Shown one piece after another: positions 42,509 through 50,518 of a DNA stretch of 64,000 bases; within the stretch, counting starts at the first letter, position 1, and each line of letters begins with the position of its first letter. This DNA is from Pseudomonadota bacterium (GTDB taxonomy: Bacteria > Desulfobacterota > Desulfobacteria > Desulfobacterales > JAHIVH01). The notes below the pieces were generated by a model. That model was not told the origin of the DNA, ran no database searches, and was given only the letters and a program-made list of their open reading frames with translations. The stretch covers positions 1 to 64,000 of the forward strand of contig JAHIVH010000132.1 in the NCBI GenBank assembly GCA_018816735.1, in the 5' to 3' direction. A program made the translations under genes and the position numbers.

Positions 42509-42973
42509 TTAAGTGGATAAAATATCGGATATCAGTTTGTTTCGTTCCCGTTCAGAGATGTATGGCTTTGTTTTTATACTGAGGATCTTTGCCTCACGTT
42601 CTTTTTTCCGGGAAGCAGCTTGTGTTGCCTTTGAAATGAGATCATCCAGGTCAAACGGTTTTGTCAGATAATCGAAGGCCCCTATTTTCAATGATTTGAT
42701 GGCAGTTTTTACCTTGGCATGGCCCGTGACCATGACAACTTCCACAAGAGGGCATTTTGTTTTGAGTTTTGCAACTGTTTCAATTCCATCAAGATCAGGC
42801 ATATTGATATCAAGAACAACGACGTCAACGGTATTCTCCTTTTCCAGCATTTCGAGCGCCTCCTTCCCGGAAAATGCACAGTCAACCTTGAATCCCCTTA
42901 GACGCAGCCGCTGAGCGACAGCTTCAATAAACAATTTTTCATCATCAACAAGGAGGAATTTGAACGCGTTCAT
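42509..42973 (-). CDS. single-domain response regulator
   Basis: A gggagaag ribosome-binding site selects the start at 42973 (M-N-A-F-K-F-L-L-V-D-D-E). The CheY-like receiver spans residues 1-120, with acidic pair D10-D11, phospho-acceptor D55 in V-V-V-L-D-I-N-M-P-D, Thr in V-T-G-H-A and Lys in L-T-K-P-F. About 30 further residues are helical and basic and do not form an output domain. It would be controlled by a kinase elsewhere, as no kinase gene is adjacent. Confidence 0.9.
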   Translation of the reverse strand: MNAFKFLLVDDEKLFIEAVAQRLRLRGFKVDCAFSGKEALEMLEKENTVDVVVLDINMPDLDGIETVAKLKTKCPLVEVVMVTGHAKVKTAIKSLKIGAFDYLTKPFDLDDLISKATQAASRKKEREAKILSIKTKPYISERERNKLISDILST

Positions 42974-43020
42974 ATGCTTCTCCCGTATCTTTTTCATTGA
43001 AGACAGAAATTGGGAACCTT

Positions 43021-43070
43021 AAAAAAACAAAACCCCCTGTCATCTATGATTCATAGAACCTGACAGGGGG
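43021..43070 (-). terminator. rho-independent terminator of rpsT
   Basis: On the minus strand CCCCCTGTCA and TGACAGGGGG pair across an inner stem (TCTATG / CATAGA), followed by TTTTGTTTTTTT. It starts about 34 bases beyond the rpsT stop. Confidence 0.9.
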
Positions 43071-43103
43071 TAAATTATTTAAGGAACGGTTCTTTAAATG
43101 GTG

Positions 43104-43367
43104 TTATGCTGCAGTTGAATTGATAAGCTTTGCCAGCCTTGAGATTTTTCTTGCAGCCGCATTTTTATGGATAACACCTTTTTTGGCGGATTTGTCAATA
43201 ACAGCCTGTGCCTGTTGGAGGATAGTGAGAGAATCCCCCTTTTTTTCAGCTGCGGCGGTACGAACGGATTTAACCGCATTTTTCATTTGTGTCTTCACTG
43301 TCTTGTTGCGTGATCGTTTTTTTTCGTCCTGTCTGGCGCGTTTTATTGCAGATTTGTGATTAGCCAA
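43104..43367 (-). CDS. rpsT: 30S ribosomal protein S20
   Basis: The 87-residue product is a standard S20: M-A-N-H-K-S-A-I-K-R, R-N-K-T-V-K-T-Q-M-K, and the C-terminal I-H-K-N-A-A-A-R-K-I-S-R-L-A-K. It binds 16S rRNA early in 30S assembly. The ribosome-binding site is aaaggagttg. A strong terminator follows. It forms its own short transcript, divergent from the MBL-fold gene. Confidence 0.97.
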   Translation of the reverse strand: MANHKSAIKRARQDEKKRSRNKTVKTQMKNAVKSVRTAAAEKKGDSLTILQQAQAVIDKSAKKGVIHKNAAARKISRLAKLINSTAA

Positions 43368-43474
43368 TTTATCAACTCCTTTTTGTGATGTTTTTTAAAC
43401 TCACTCCATATATATGCAATGTATTTTGCTGTCAAGATAAATTCTTCCGGTTTTGGTGAAAAATAAAAGGACAG

Positions 43475-44677
43475 GTGCATGAAATTTTAAGGGGTGGTCA
43501 AGATAAAAATATGATGATATTTGATGAAAGAATCATTGGATTGATGTATGACAGCCAAAAAAGGTTTGGAATGAATCGACGGATATTTATAAGACAGCTT
43601 TTAAACGGAGTGGGAGCTTATCTGGCAATGAAGGTGAACATGGATCATGCGGTCATGGCTGGCATGCCGGCAAGCCCATCGACTGGAGAACTGAATTACC
43701 GGCCCTTAAACGGTTTGTGTTTAAGGAATATTGCAAAAAAGAAACTGCACCATGCAGGGGATGGTATATTCAAAAATCCAATGGGCGTGCGGAACCATCG
43801 GAATTTGGTTCAATTGCTGAACTGGAAGTTGTGCCAGCCCAATCATTTCAGCAAGTACCTTAATGAGGAACCTGTTAAAACCGTTCATATAAACTGGAAT
43901 GAGATAAAACAGAAAAAGGGGGTGGCCATCACATTTTTAAAGCATGCCTGTGTGGTCATTAAAGATGATGATAGTTTAATGGCTGTGGATCCCCTCTTCA
44001 ATGATATCACTTTTTTTATAAAAGATTTTACGCCGTTTGCGCCGGAATCCTTTATTGTCCCAAGGATGGATCATGTTTTGATTACCCATGGGCATTATGA
44101 CCATCTGGACAAACCCACACTGGCTTCTTTTCCCGGAGATACTCATGTGATCAGTCCGCTTGGCTATGGGGATATTTTCAAATCTTTGCAAATGAACCAC
44201 ACCCATGCACTTGACTGGTTTGATGTGCATGACGACGGAAAAACGGAAATTACCTGTCTGCCATGCAACCACTGGACAATGCGGAATCCTTTGATCGGAC
44301 CGAACCATTCGTTGTGGGGGGCGTATCTGATCCGGACAAAAAGCGGCATGACGATTTTTATATCTGGTGATACAGCTTATTTTGACGGGTTTGAGCAAAT
44401 CGGAAGCGAATATGATATCGATCTGGCGATCTTCAACCTTGGTGCATATGAACCACGATGGTTCATGGCACCAAGTCATATGAACCCTGTTGAGGTCGTG
44501 AAGGCCTTTCAGGAGATCAGGGCAAAAAAACTGATGGTCGTGCACTGGGGAACATTCAGGCTGGGAGATGAGCCGGTTCATTTCCCCCCCATACAGCTTA
44601 AGGGCGAGTTGAAAAAACAGGGACTTCTTGAGCATCTGATTGATGTTGACCATGGAGAAACGGTTTTCCTGTCATGA
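43475..44677 (+). CDS. MBL-fold metal-dependent hydrolase (UlaG/NAPE-PLD-like)
   Basis: The catalytic domain carries T-H-G-H-Y-D-H-L-D, the H-x-H-x-D-H metal motif, then a G-D-T-A-Y-F metal-bridging Asp and H-W-G-T-F late in the sequence, as in NAPE-PLD and UlaG-type lactonases. The start is unsure. The frame opens with GTG at 43475, but an ATG at 43571 begins M-N-R-R-I-F-I-R-Q-L-L-N-G-V-G-A-Y, which looks like a twin-arginine signal, and aaggtttgga precedes it. If that start is right, the enzyme is exported to the periplasm. The substrate could be a phospholipid-like ester. It is followed by murJ 45 bases on. Confidence 0.82.
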   Translation: MHEILRGGQDKNMMIFDERIIGLMYDSQKRFGMNRRIFIRQLLNGVGAYLAMKVNMDHAVMAGMPASPSTGELNYRPLNGLCLRNIAKKKLHHAGDGIFKNPMGVRNHRNLVQLLNWKLCQPNHFSKYLNEEPVKTVHINWNEIKQKKGVAITFLKHACVVIKDDDSLMAVDPLFNDITFFIKDFTPFAPESFIVPRMDHVLITHGHYDHLDKPTLASFPGDTHVISPLGYGDIFKSLQMNHTHALDWFDVHDDGKTEITCLPCNHWTMRNPLIGPNHSLWGAYLIRTKSGMTIFISGDTAYFDGFEQIGSEYDIDLAIFNLGAYEPRWFMAPSHMNPVEVVKAFQEIRAKKLMVVHWGTFRLGDEPVHFPPIQLKGELKKQGLLEHLIDVDHGETVFLS

Positions 44678-44721
44678 TGATTTTTATCATTTTTTATTAT
44701 ATTCTTACAGGTTTCTGATTC

Positions 44722-46284
44722 ATGTCTGAAAAAAAACGGGCTGCAAAAGCGGCAATGACGATTGGGGCTTTCACTATATTGAGCAGGGTGCTGGGACTTG
44801 TCAGGGACATTGTCATTGCCGGATTTTTCGGTGCGGGATATTGCTCTGATGCTTTTTTTGCCGCGTTCAGGATACCCAACCTGTTGAGGCGGCTTTTTGC
44901 AGAAGGTGCACTAAGCATTTCGTTTATACCGGTTTTTACCGAATATCTGGAAAAAAAAGGCAGAGATGAGGCCTTTTACATGGCAAGATCCGCGATCAGG
45001 CTCTTGACCATCATTCTTGCTATAGTGACTGTTTTGGGTATGCTTTTTTCCCCGCAGATCGCAAGACTTCTGGGATATGGATTTGATTCCCCTGAGGTTG
45101 TCCGCCTCACGGCAGATCTCACCCGGATCTTGTTTCCCTATATTTTTTTTATTTCACTGGTTGCGCTTGCGATGGGTATTTTGAACACCCTGGATCATTT
45201 TGCCGCACCGGCCATGGCGCCGATGTTTTTGAATATTTTCATGATTGCGTCTGTGTCTCTGGTCTCTTTGTTTTCAGATTCAGATGAAACAAGGATAAAG
45301 GGGCTTGCATATGGCGTGCTCATGGGGGGCGTTGCCCAATTGGTTGTTCAAATTCCTTTTCTCATGAAAAAAGGGATATATTTCTGGCAGAAAGCAAACG
45401 TGTTCCATCCGGGTTTGAAAAAGGTTGGGCAACTCATGATGCCGGCGGTATTTGGTGCTGCTGCCTATCAGATTAACGTTTTAATCGGAATTGTCCTTGC
45501 TTCAACATTAGACGAAGGATGTATCACTTACCTTTACTATGCAGACAGGCTGGTCCAGCTTCCGTTGGGCATTTTTGCCATTTCTGCGGCCACTGCCATC
45601 CTGCCAAGTCTTTCTAGACAGGCGGCCGTGAACGATTTAAAAGGCCTTAATGATACTTTCATTGAAGCCATCAAACAGATTTTTTTTATAACCCTGCCGG
45701 CATCTGTTGGGTTAATTGTTTTAAGAGAACCCATTGTCAAGTGTCTGTTTCAAAGGGGTGCGTTTGATGAAACTGCTTCCATCATGACATCGGACGCGCT
45801 CCTTTATTTTTCCATAGGTCTCTTTGCCTTTTCGTCGGTGAGAATTCTTATTGCTGTTTTTAATGCATTTTCAGATACAAAAACACCGGCCCGGATGTCA
45901 TTTGCCACTATTTTTTTGAATGTTATTTTCAGCATGGTTTTGATAAAGCCTTTGGGACATGGCGGGCTTGCCTTATCGACGACCCTTGCTTCAATATTTC
46001 AGATGGTTTTTCTTCTGGTTTTATTGAACAGAAGAATCAAGGGGTTTTTATGGCAGGGGGTGTCAGTCTCCTTCTTCAAATCCTTTTTTGCATCGGTTTT
46101 GATGGGTGGTTTTCTTTTTCTGATGAATACATATTTCATGCCTGAAAAAATTGTTTCTGTGACTGGTTATTTTTTTAATCTCATGGTATGCATAGTTTCC
46201 GGTGTCGCTTTTTTTATTCTTACTTGTATTGCAATTGGAAGTGAAGAATTAAAACAGTTTTTGCGCGCGTTAAAAGGGGCATGA
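44722..46284 (+). CDS. murJ: lipid II flippase MurJ
   Basis: The 520-residue polytopic protein has about 14 hydrophobic helices and the family signature in the first of them (I-L-S-R-V-L-G-L-V-R-D-I, F-F-G-A-G), with P-N-L-L-R-R-L-F-A-E-G-A soon after. MurJ moves lipid II across the inner membrane during peptidoglycan synthesis. It is followed five bases later by the FtsB-like cell-division gene, so the two are likely cotranscribed. Confidence 0.95.
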   Translation: MSEKKRAAKAAMTIGAFTILSRVLGLVRDIVIAGFFGAGYCSDAFFAAFRIPNLLRRLFAEGALSISFIPVFTEYLEKKGRDEAFYMARSAIRLLTIILAIVTVLGMLFSPQIARLLGYGFDSPEVVRLTADLTRILFPYIFFISLVALAMGILNTLDHFAAPAMAPMFLNIFMIASVSLVSLFSDSDETRIKGLAYGVLMGGVAQLVVQIPFLMKKGIYFWQKANVFHPGLKKVGQLMMPAVFGAAAYQINVLIGIVLASTLDEGCITYLYYADRLVQLPLGIFAISAATAILPSLSRQAAVNDLKGLNDTFIEAIKQIFFITLPASVGLIVLREPIVKCLFQRGAFDETASIMTSDALLYFSIGLFAFSSVRILIAVFNAFSDTKTPARMSFATIFLNVIFSMVLIKPLGHGGLALSTTLASIFQMVFLLVLLNRRIKGFLWQGVSVSFFKSFFASVLMGGFLFLMNTYFMPEKIVSVTGYFFNLMVCIVSGVAFFILTCIAIGSEELKQFLRALKGA

Positions 46285-46288
46285 AAAG

Positions 46289-46588
46289 GTGGTGACTATC
46301 AAACAGATTGTGAGCGTTTCTGCTGCCAGTATCATATTGATTGCCATGATGGGCCTTATTCTGTTCAGTGATAAAGGTTTCATGGATATGAAAAGATTGC
46401 AAAACGTCAAGATCACAATTGCCAGCAGAAATGCTGAAGTTGAAACGGAAAATAAAGAGCTCTACAGAAAAATCAATCGATTGAAAAGCGATCCCGCCTA
46501 TATTGAAAATATCGCCAGACAGGAGATGGGAATGGTTGGGGTGGACGATGTGGTGTTGAAATTTCAAGAAAAACCGCGCCGTAAATAA
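46289..46588 (+). CDS. ftsB: FtsB/DivIC-family septum formation initiator
   Basis: A short 99-residue protein with one N-terminal membrane helix (9-29), a coiled coil (35-70, A-E-V-E-T-E-N-K-E-L-Y-R-K-I) and the family motif D-P-A-Y-I-E-N-I-A-R-Q-E-M-G-M-V. FtsB/DivIC links FtsQ and FtsL in the divisome. The start is GTG (46289 or 46292), with aaaagg just upstream and overlapping the murJ end region. The symbol is given by family only. Confidence 0.85.
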   Translation: MVTIKQIVSVSAASIILIAMMGLILFSDKGFMDMKRLQNVKITIASRNAEVETENKELYRKINRLKSDPAYIENIARQEMGMVGVDDVVLKFQEKPRRK

Positions 46589-46685
46589 TGGCTGTTTGGT
46601 AAGATACCCTGATCGATTGAAGAGACATTTTTAAACTTGATATTTGAATTGCCATGTGATTAAAAGCGCTTTAACCTAAGGTGTC

Positions 46686-47189
46686 ATGACCATGAATAGC
46701 CAGAAAACCATCAAGGAAGCAGTTGTGATTCTTGCCCTGGCATTAATTACGGCGTTCAGCATAAACTTCATTTCTCCCCGAGGAATTGCCCTTGTCGGTC
46801 AGTGGGATACATCACAGGGAGTCGTCTCTGCAAGAACAAAAAACGATGTGGTTCATGAAGAGCGCGAGATCAATGATATTATGGATGCCAAAGCCGTATT
46901 TGACGAACATACGGCTGTGTTTGTCGATGCAAGACGCCGGGAGGAATTTGAAGAAGGGCATGTTAAGGGTGCTGTCCCATTTCCGGTAAAAGAATATGAA
47001 AATATAATAGAATCGTTTATTGAAAGCAATCCGTTCGATGTCCCACTCGTTATATATTGCTCAGGAAGGGAATGCGAGGACAGTCACGTGCTGGCATCTT
47101 ATCTTTCAGACGAAGGGTATCTCAATGCCCGGGTGATGGTGGACGGATTCCCTTTATGGCAGTCAAAAGGATTCCCGGTTGAAAAATGA
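46686..47189 (+). CDS. membrane-anchored rhodanese-like protein
   Basis: An N-terminal hydrophobic helix (12-35) anchors the 167-residue product, and residues 75-165 form a rhodanese domain. V-D-A-R-R-R-E-E-F-E-E-G-H-V is the first signature, and the active-site loop is Y-C-S-G-R-E-C-E with the catalytic Cys first. The end matches V-D-G-F-P-L-W. It may carry persulfide sulfur in the periplasm. Its stop overlaps the MauE/DoxX start by four bases (ATGA). An ATG two codons later is a possible start. Confidence 0.85.
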   Translation: MTMNSQKTIKEAVVILALALITAFSINFISPRGIALVGQWDTSQGVVSARTKNDVVHEEREINDIMDAKAVFDEHTAVFVDARRREEFEEGHVKGAVPFPVKEYENIIESFIESNPFDVPLVIYCSGRECEDSHVLASYLSDEGYLNARVMVDGFPLWQSKGFPVEK

Positions 47190-47650
47190 TCAGAGAAAGT
47201 TATACACGCGTATCAGGAACAAAAGAATGGATTGAGCTGATATTGAGATGGCTTGTTGGTTGTGTATTCATTTATGCCAGTTTTCATAAGATCAGTGACC
47301 CGGCGCTGTTTGCAAAAAGCGTTTATTCTTATGCACTATTCCCCAGCGGTTTGATTAATTTAATTGCGATTGTCATACCCTATATTGAGCTTCTGTCAGG
47401 CCTTTTTCTTGTTTTCGGTGTTTATCCGAGAGGGGCTTCCTCTATTATCAATGGTCTGCTTGTGCTGTTTATTGTTTGTCTATCCATCAATTTAATACGG
47501 GGGCATCAGTTTGATTGTGGATGCTTAAGTGCCGGAGAGGAAATGGATAAACCAACCAGGTGGTTGCTTATAAGGGATATCCTTTATCTGATGGCTTGTG
47601 CATATGTCTTCTTTTATAAAGGACGCCGGCGGCTCAGTCTGATGCAGTGA
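47186..47650 (+). CDS. MauE/DoxX-family membrane protein
   Basis: The 154-residue product has four membrane helices (about 18-35, 45-65, 70-95, 120-140) and the conserved F-D-C-G-C in a loop near 107-111, as in MauE. MauE/DoxX proteins are thought to serve disulfide or sulfur redox handling in the periplasm. The overlapping rhodanese gene suggests a shared role in sulfur or thiol chemistry. Confidence 0.85.
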   Translation: MIRESYTRVSGTKEWIELILRWLVGCVFIYASFHKISDPALFAKSVYSYALFPSGLINLIAIVIPYIELLSGLFLVFGVYPRGASSIINGLLVLFIVCLSINLIRGHQFDCGCLSAGEEMDKPTRWLLIRDILYLMACAYVFFYKGRRRLSLMQ

Positions 47651-47681
47651 CGAACCGGTGAAAAGAATACACATCTCCCTT

Positions 47682-47716
47682 CGGGTATCGTGGTTGATCA
47701 CCACAACCCGTTTTTG
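47682..47716 (+). terminator. rho-independent terminator after the rhodanese/MauE operon
   Basis: CGGGT pairs with ACCCG around an inner stem GTGGT / ACCAC with loop TGATC, followed by TTTTTG. It starts about 30 bases past the MauE/DoxX stop. Confidence 0.8.
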
Positions 47717-47820
47717 ATAGCGCTTGCGTTAATAAACATTACAGCAGATGGATGTTATTGGTCGACGGGTCTTTTCTTATATAGACGCGTCTTGCTATTA
47801 CAATAGCCCAACTTTTTATT

Positions 47821-47849
47821 AAGCGCCCGGTGATCAGCAGGCGCTTTTT
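47821..47849 (+). terminator. second terminator-like hairpin
   Basis: AAGCGCC and GGCGCTT pair across a 12-base loop and run into TTTTT on the plus strand. It lies between the convergent MauE/DoxX and cold-shock genes and may act as a back-up terminator. Confidence 0.65.
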
Positions 47850-47867
47850 CAATTCATATCAGAAATT

Positions 47868-48068
47868 TTAGACCTTTTTTACGTTCTTTGCGGCAGGTCC
47901 CCGATCTGTTTCTTCAACATCGAATGTTACACGCTCACCTTCATTGAGTGTTTTGTAACCATCCATATTGATGGAAGTATGATGGACAAAAATGTCTTTT
48001 CCTTCTTCCTGTTCAATAAAGCCAAATCCCTTTTTGTTGTTAAACCATTTCACAATTCCGTTTGCCAA
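47868..48068 (-). CDS. cold-shock domain protein (CspA family)
   Basis: The 66-residue product is a single OB-fold with the RNA-binding motifs K-G-F-G-F-I and D-I-F-V-H-H. The start is a TTG at 48068 (then A-N-G-I-V-K-W-F), set by aggaga eight bases upstream. No ATG fits, and a longer frame upstream has no site. It binds single-stranded RNA and acts as an RNA chaperone. About 290 bases separate it from the next gene, leaving room for a long leader, as in cspA genes. Confidence 0.9.
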   Translation of the reverse strand: MANGIVKWFNNKKGFGFIEQEEGKDIFVHHTSINMDGYKTLNEGERVTFDVEETDRGPAAKNVKKV

Positions 48069-48360
48069 AACCAAATCTCCTCTGTAATTGAAATACGTCA
48101 GTACGATATGGCGGTTTTTTTTACTTAACCCCACCGCCTTGATATACTGGGAACACCATATGCATATCATTCTAAGATTTTCAATAGTTAATTGGATGAT
48201 CATTTATTATTTTTATTTTAAAAAGAATTGTTTATTCTTGCTATTTTCTTGGTATGAATGGCATTGAATGAAAAGATCGGATATACTTTTAGAAAGTTCA
48301 GGTCAGAAGAAGAATGAGTAAAGGTAGAACGGATGACAGTTTAAAGAAAGGGTGTTTAAA

Positions 48361-49599
48361 ATGTCTGTGGACCGCAAGCCCATGCATGCCACTTTGAAAA
48401 TTAATCGGCATATGAGTTCTATTATTAATAAAGTAAGTAATACCAATCTGGGCTTTTTATCACTGATGTATGTGCTTGGATATGTTTTAATAGAATCTCT
48501 TTTACAGAACTCAGTACAATTATACATATTTACTGTTTTTCTTGCGTTGTCAGGCATTTACTTTTCCTGGTTTATCGGTGGCAAATGGACCATGCGATAT
48601 GTTGCTTTTTTCAACGTGCTCATCGTATTTGTTTTTTCCAAATTATTATGGAACCAGAACATTATCGTTACTCCCGTTGTGTTTCAGTCAAAATCTTTTT
48701 TTCTGATGTATGTCATCACGTTTTTTTTCATTATTCTCGTGTTTGTGACAAAGTCACCTGCGGATGCCAGGCAGGAACAGCAGAGTGAGCTGATTGAAAA
48801 AGAAAAGCTGTTCAGGCAGAATTTTGAGTTCATGGTGGCCAGCAGAAAATTGAAGCAGGATCTTTTGGCCCAGGCAAATCTTGTGAAGGATGAGCTGCAG
48901 TTGATCGAAGGTGCATGGCGGTCAAATATTCATGATATCATAAATGACCTGCCACCCGTAAAGGAGCAGGAATTGTACAACCAGATCATTCTGCCTTTTC
49001 AGAATAATATTATCAGTCATTTGCGGGAGCTTGAACTGAAATTGACGTTTGACCTTGAACGGATTCGCCTGAGTGAATTGTATGAATTGCTGGACCAAAA
49101 AATCAAACGCGTAAAAACAGCTGTTGGCGGCGCTTCTATAACGATTTCAAAAAATGGCTGGACAGGCAGTGAACGCGTCGTGGATGTGGATAAAAACAAA
49201 ATGTGGGATATGGTCCAGAATGTATTGAGAAACAGCCAGGCCACCCTTGACCTGAAACGGATTAACATGTTGAGGACCGGGAAAAAAACAGATTCCAGGC
49301 CTTGTATAGACATACGGTTTGATGTGGTGGATGCATGGGCGGAAATCTGTATTGTTGACAATGGTGACGGTGTGTCCGGTGAGGTCGAAGCGGCACTTTT
49401 TAAAGAGCCGGTATTGTCGAAAAAACGAAATGACACAAAACCGGGTCAGGGGACCTTGTTTGTCAAATTTTTTGCTGACCGCATGAATATCTCCGTGGAC
49501 GCAAAAAACGTTGATGAACTTGGTGAACGGGGACTTGCCGTGACCATGAGGATTCCTTTAAAAAATTCGATACTTAATGATGGCAGAAAAGAGGGATAA
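48361..49599 (+). CDS. membrane histidine-kinase-like protein without a recognisable H-box
   Basis: The start at 48361 follows aaagaaaggg. The 412-residue product has four hydrophobic helices (about 30-130), a coiled coil (145-175) and a C-terminal HATPase_c-like domain: N-box N-V-L-R-N-S-Q-A-T, G1 I-V-D-N-G-D-G-V, and G2 G-Q-G-T-L-F-V-K-F-F. Between coil and ATPase there is no H-E/D-x-x-x-P-box typical of phospho-acceptor His; N-I-H-D-I-I-N-D-L-P is the only candidate. It overlaps no gene, but the response regulator starts two bases after its stop. It may be an atypical kinase, or the His may lie in that region. Confidence 0.7.
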   Translation: MSVDRKPMHATLKINRHMSSIINKVSNTNLGFLSLMYVLGYVLIESLLQNSVQLYIFTVFLALSGIYFSWFIGGKWTMRYVAFFNVLIVFVFSKLLWNQNIIVTPVVFQSKSFFLMYVITFFFIILVFVTKSPADARQEQQSELIEKEKLFRQNFEFMVASRKLKQDLLAQANLVKDELQLIEGAWRSNIHDIINDLPPVKEQELYNQIILPFQNNIISHLRELELKLTFDLERIRLSELYELLDQKIKRVKTAVGGASITISKNGWTGSERVVDVDKNKMWDMVQNVLRNSQATLDLKRINMLRTGKKTDSRPCIDIRFDVVDAWAEICIVDNGDGVSGEVEAALFKEPVLSKKRNDTKPGQGTLFVKFFADRMNISVDAKNVDELGERGLAVTMRIPLKNSILNDGRKEG

Positions 49600-49600
49600 G

Positions 49601-50503
49601 ATGGGCCCAAGTGACATAGAAAATCGCGTATTCATTCTACTGGTGGATGACGAACCCAGGATTCACGAAATGATAGGGGGTATCTTTAATCAATCGGACA
49701 GGATCGCACGGTTTGACAGTTACTATGATCCCCTTTCGTTTCTTGAGTCCCTGAATCAAATGGAGATGGCCCCTGATATGGTTCTTTTAGACGTCCATTT
49801 TGAAAATTCCGGGCTTACCGGTATTGACATCCTTCCCTTTATCCGGGAAAAACATCCTTATCTGCCCATTGTTCTTTTGACCGGAATGGAAGGAAAGGAA
49901 ATCGAGGATGCCCAGGATTTTGAATGTACCTATTTTATTCCCAAGCCGGTTAATCCTGATCATTTGCTTCGTATGGTATTTTTTTATTTGGGCAAGGCTC
50001 AGAAAAGCGGCAGCCGAATTGAGAAATTAAGCAGAGACCTGGATGAGCACAAAGCACTTCTGGATGTCATTGAAGAAGAGCTGTCGGTTTACGAAAAAGC
50101 CTCAAATGACATGTCTTCAATACCGTCAAACCGTGAGTCCAAGGCATTTGAAAGGGTCATGGAAGTGCTGCTTTCGGTTTTGAAAACCTGTGATATGGCG
50201 TCCAGTTTTTCACAGGATTTGAAAAAGCTGTTTACTTCGGATTTCAAGCTTTTAAAAAGAGTGGTGGGTGCGGTAACGGATCTCGATTCCGAGGACATGT
50301 CAAAACCGGGAGCAAATATTCACAAGTATTATGGCGTGGACCATGTTTTCAGTTTCAGGGTTTCCAAAAAGGCAAGGTTGTTTTTCTATTTGTCTCCAAA
50401 GACACGAAAACGGAAGTTGCTGCGATTTGATCCGGAGCATGACACCAAAGGCATGGATAAATGGCTTAAAGCGAATGCAAGAACATATGAAACGGACTTA
50501 TGA
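49601..50503 (+). CDS. response regulator with an unusual C-terminal domain
   Basis: The start at 49601 has gaggga upstream. Residues 8-135 form a receiver: V-D-D-E-P, phospho-acceptor Asp in V-L-L-D-V-H-F, Thr in L-T-G-M and Lys in P-K-P-V. A coiled segment follows (150-200). The last 65 residues (D-H-V-F-S-F-R-V-S-K-K-A-R-L-F-F-Y-L-S to the end) look like a RelE/ParE-type beta sheet rather than a known output domain. It pairs with the kinase-like gene two bases upstream, so the two form one system. The output is unknown. Confidence 0.75.
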   Translation: MGPSDIENRVFILLVDDEPRIHEMIGGIFNQSDRIARFDSYYDPLSFLESLNQMEMAPDMVLLDVHFENSGLTGIDILPFIREKHPYLPIVLLTGMEGKEIEDAQDFECTYFIPKPVNPDHLLRMVFFYLGKAQKSGSRIEKLSRDLDEHKALLDVIEEELSVYEKASNDMSSIPSNRESKAFERVMEVLLSVLKTCDMASSFSQDLKKLFTSDFKLLKRVVGAVTDLDSEDMSKPGANIHKYYGVDHVFSFRVSKKARLFFYLSPKTRKRKLLRFDPEHDTKGMDKWLKANARTYETDL

Positions 50504-50518
50504 ACCTTTTCACGCGTT

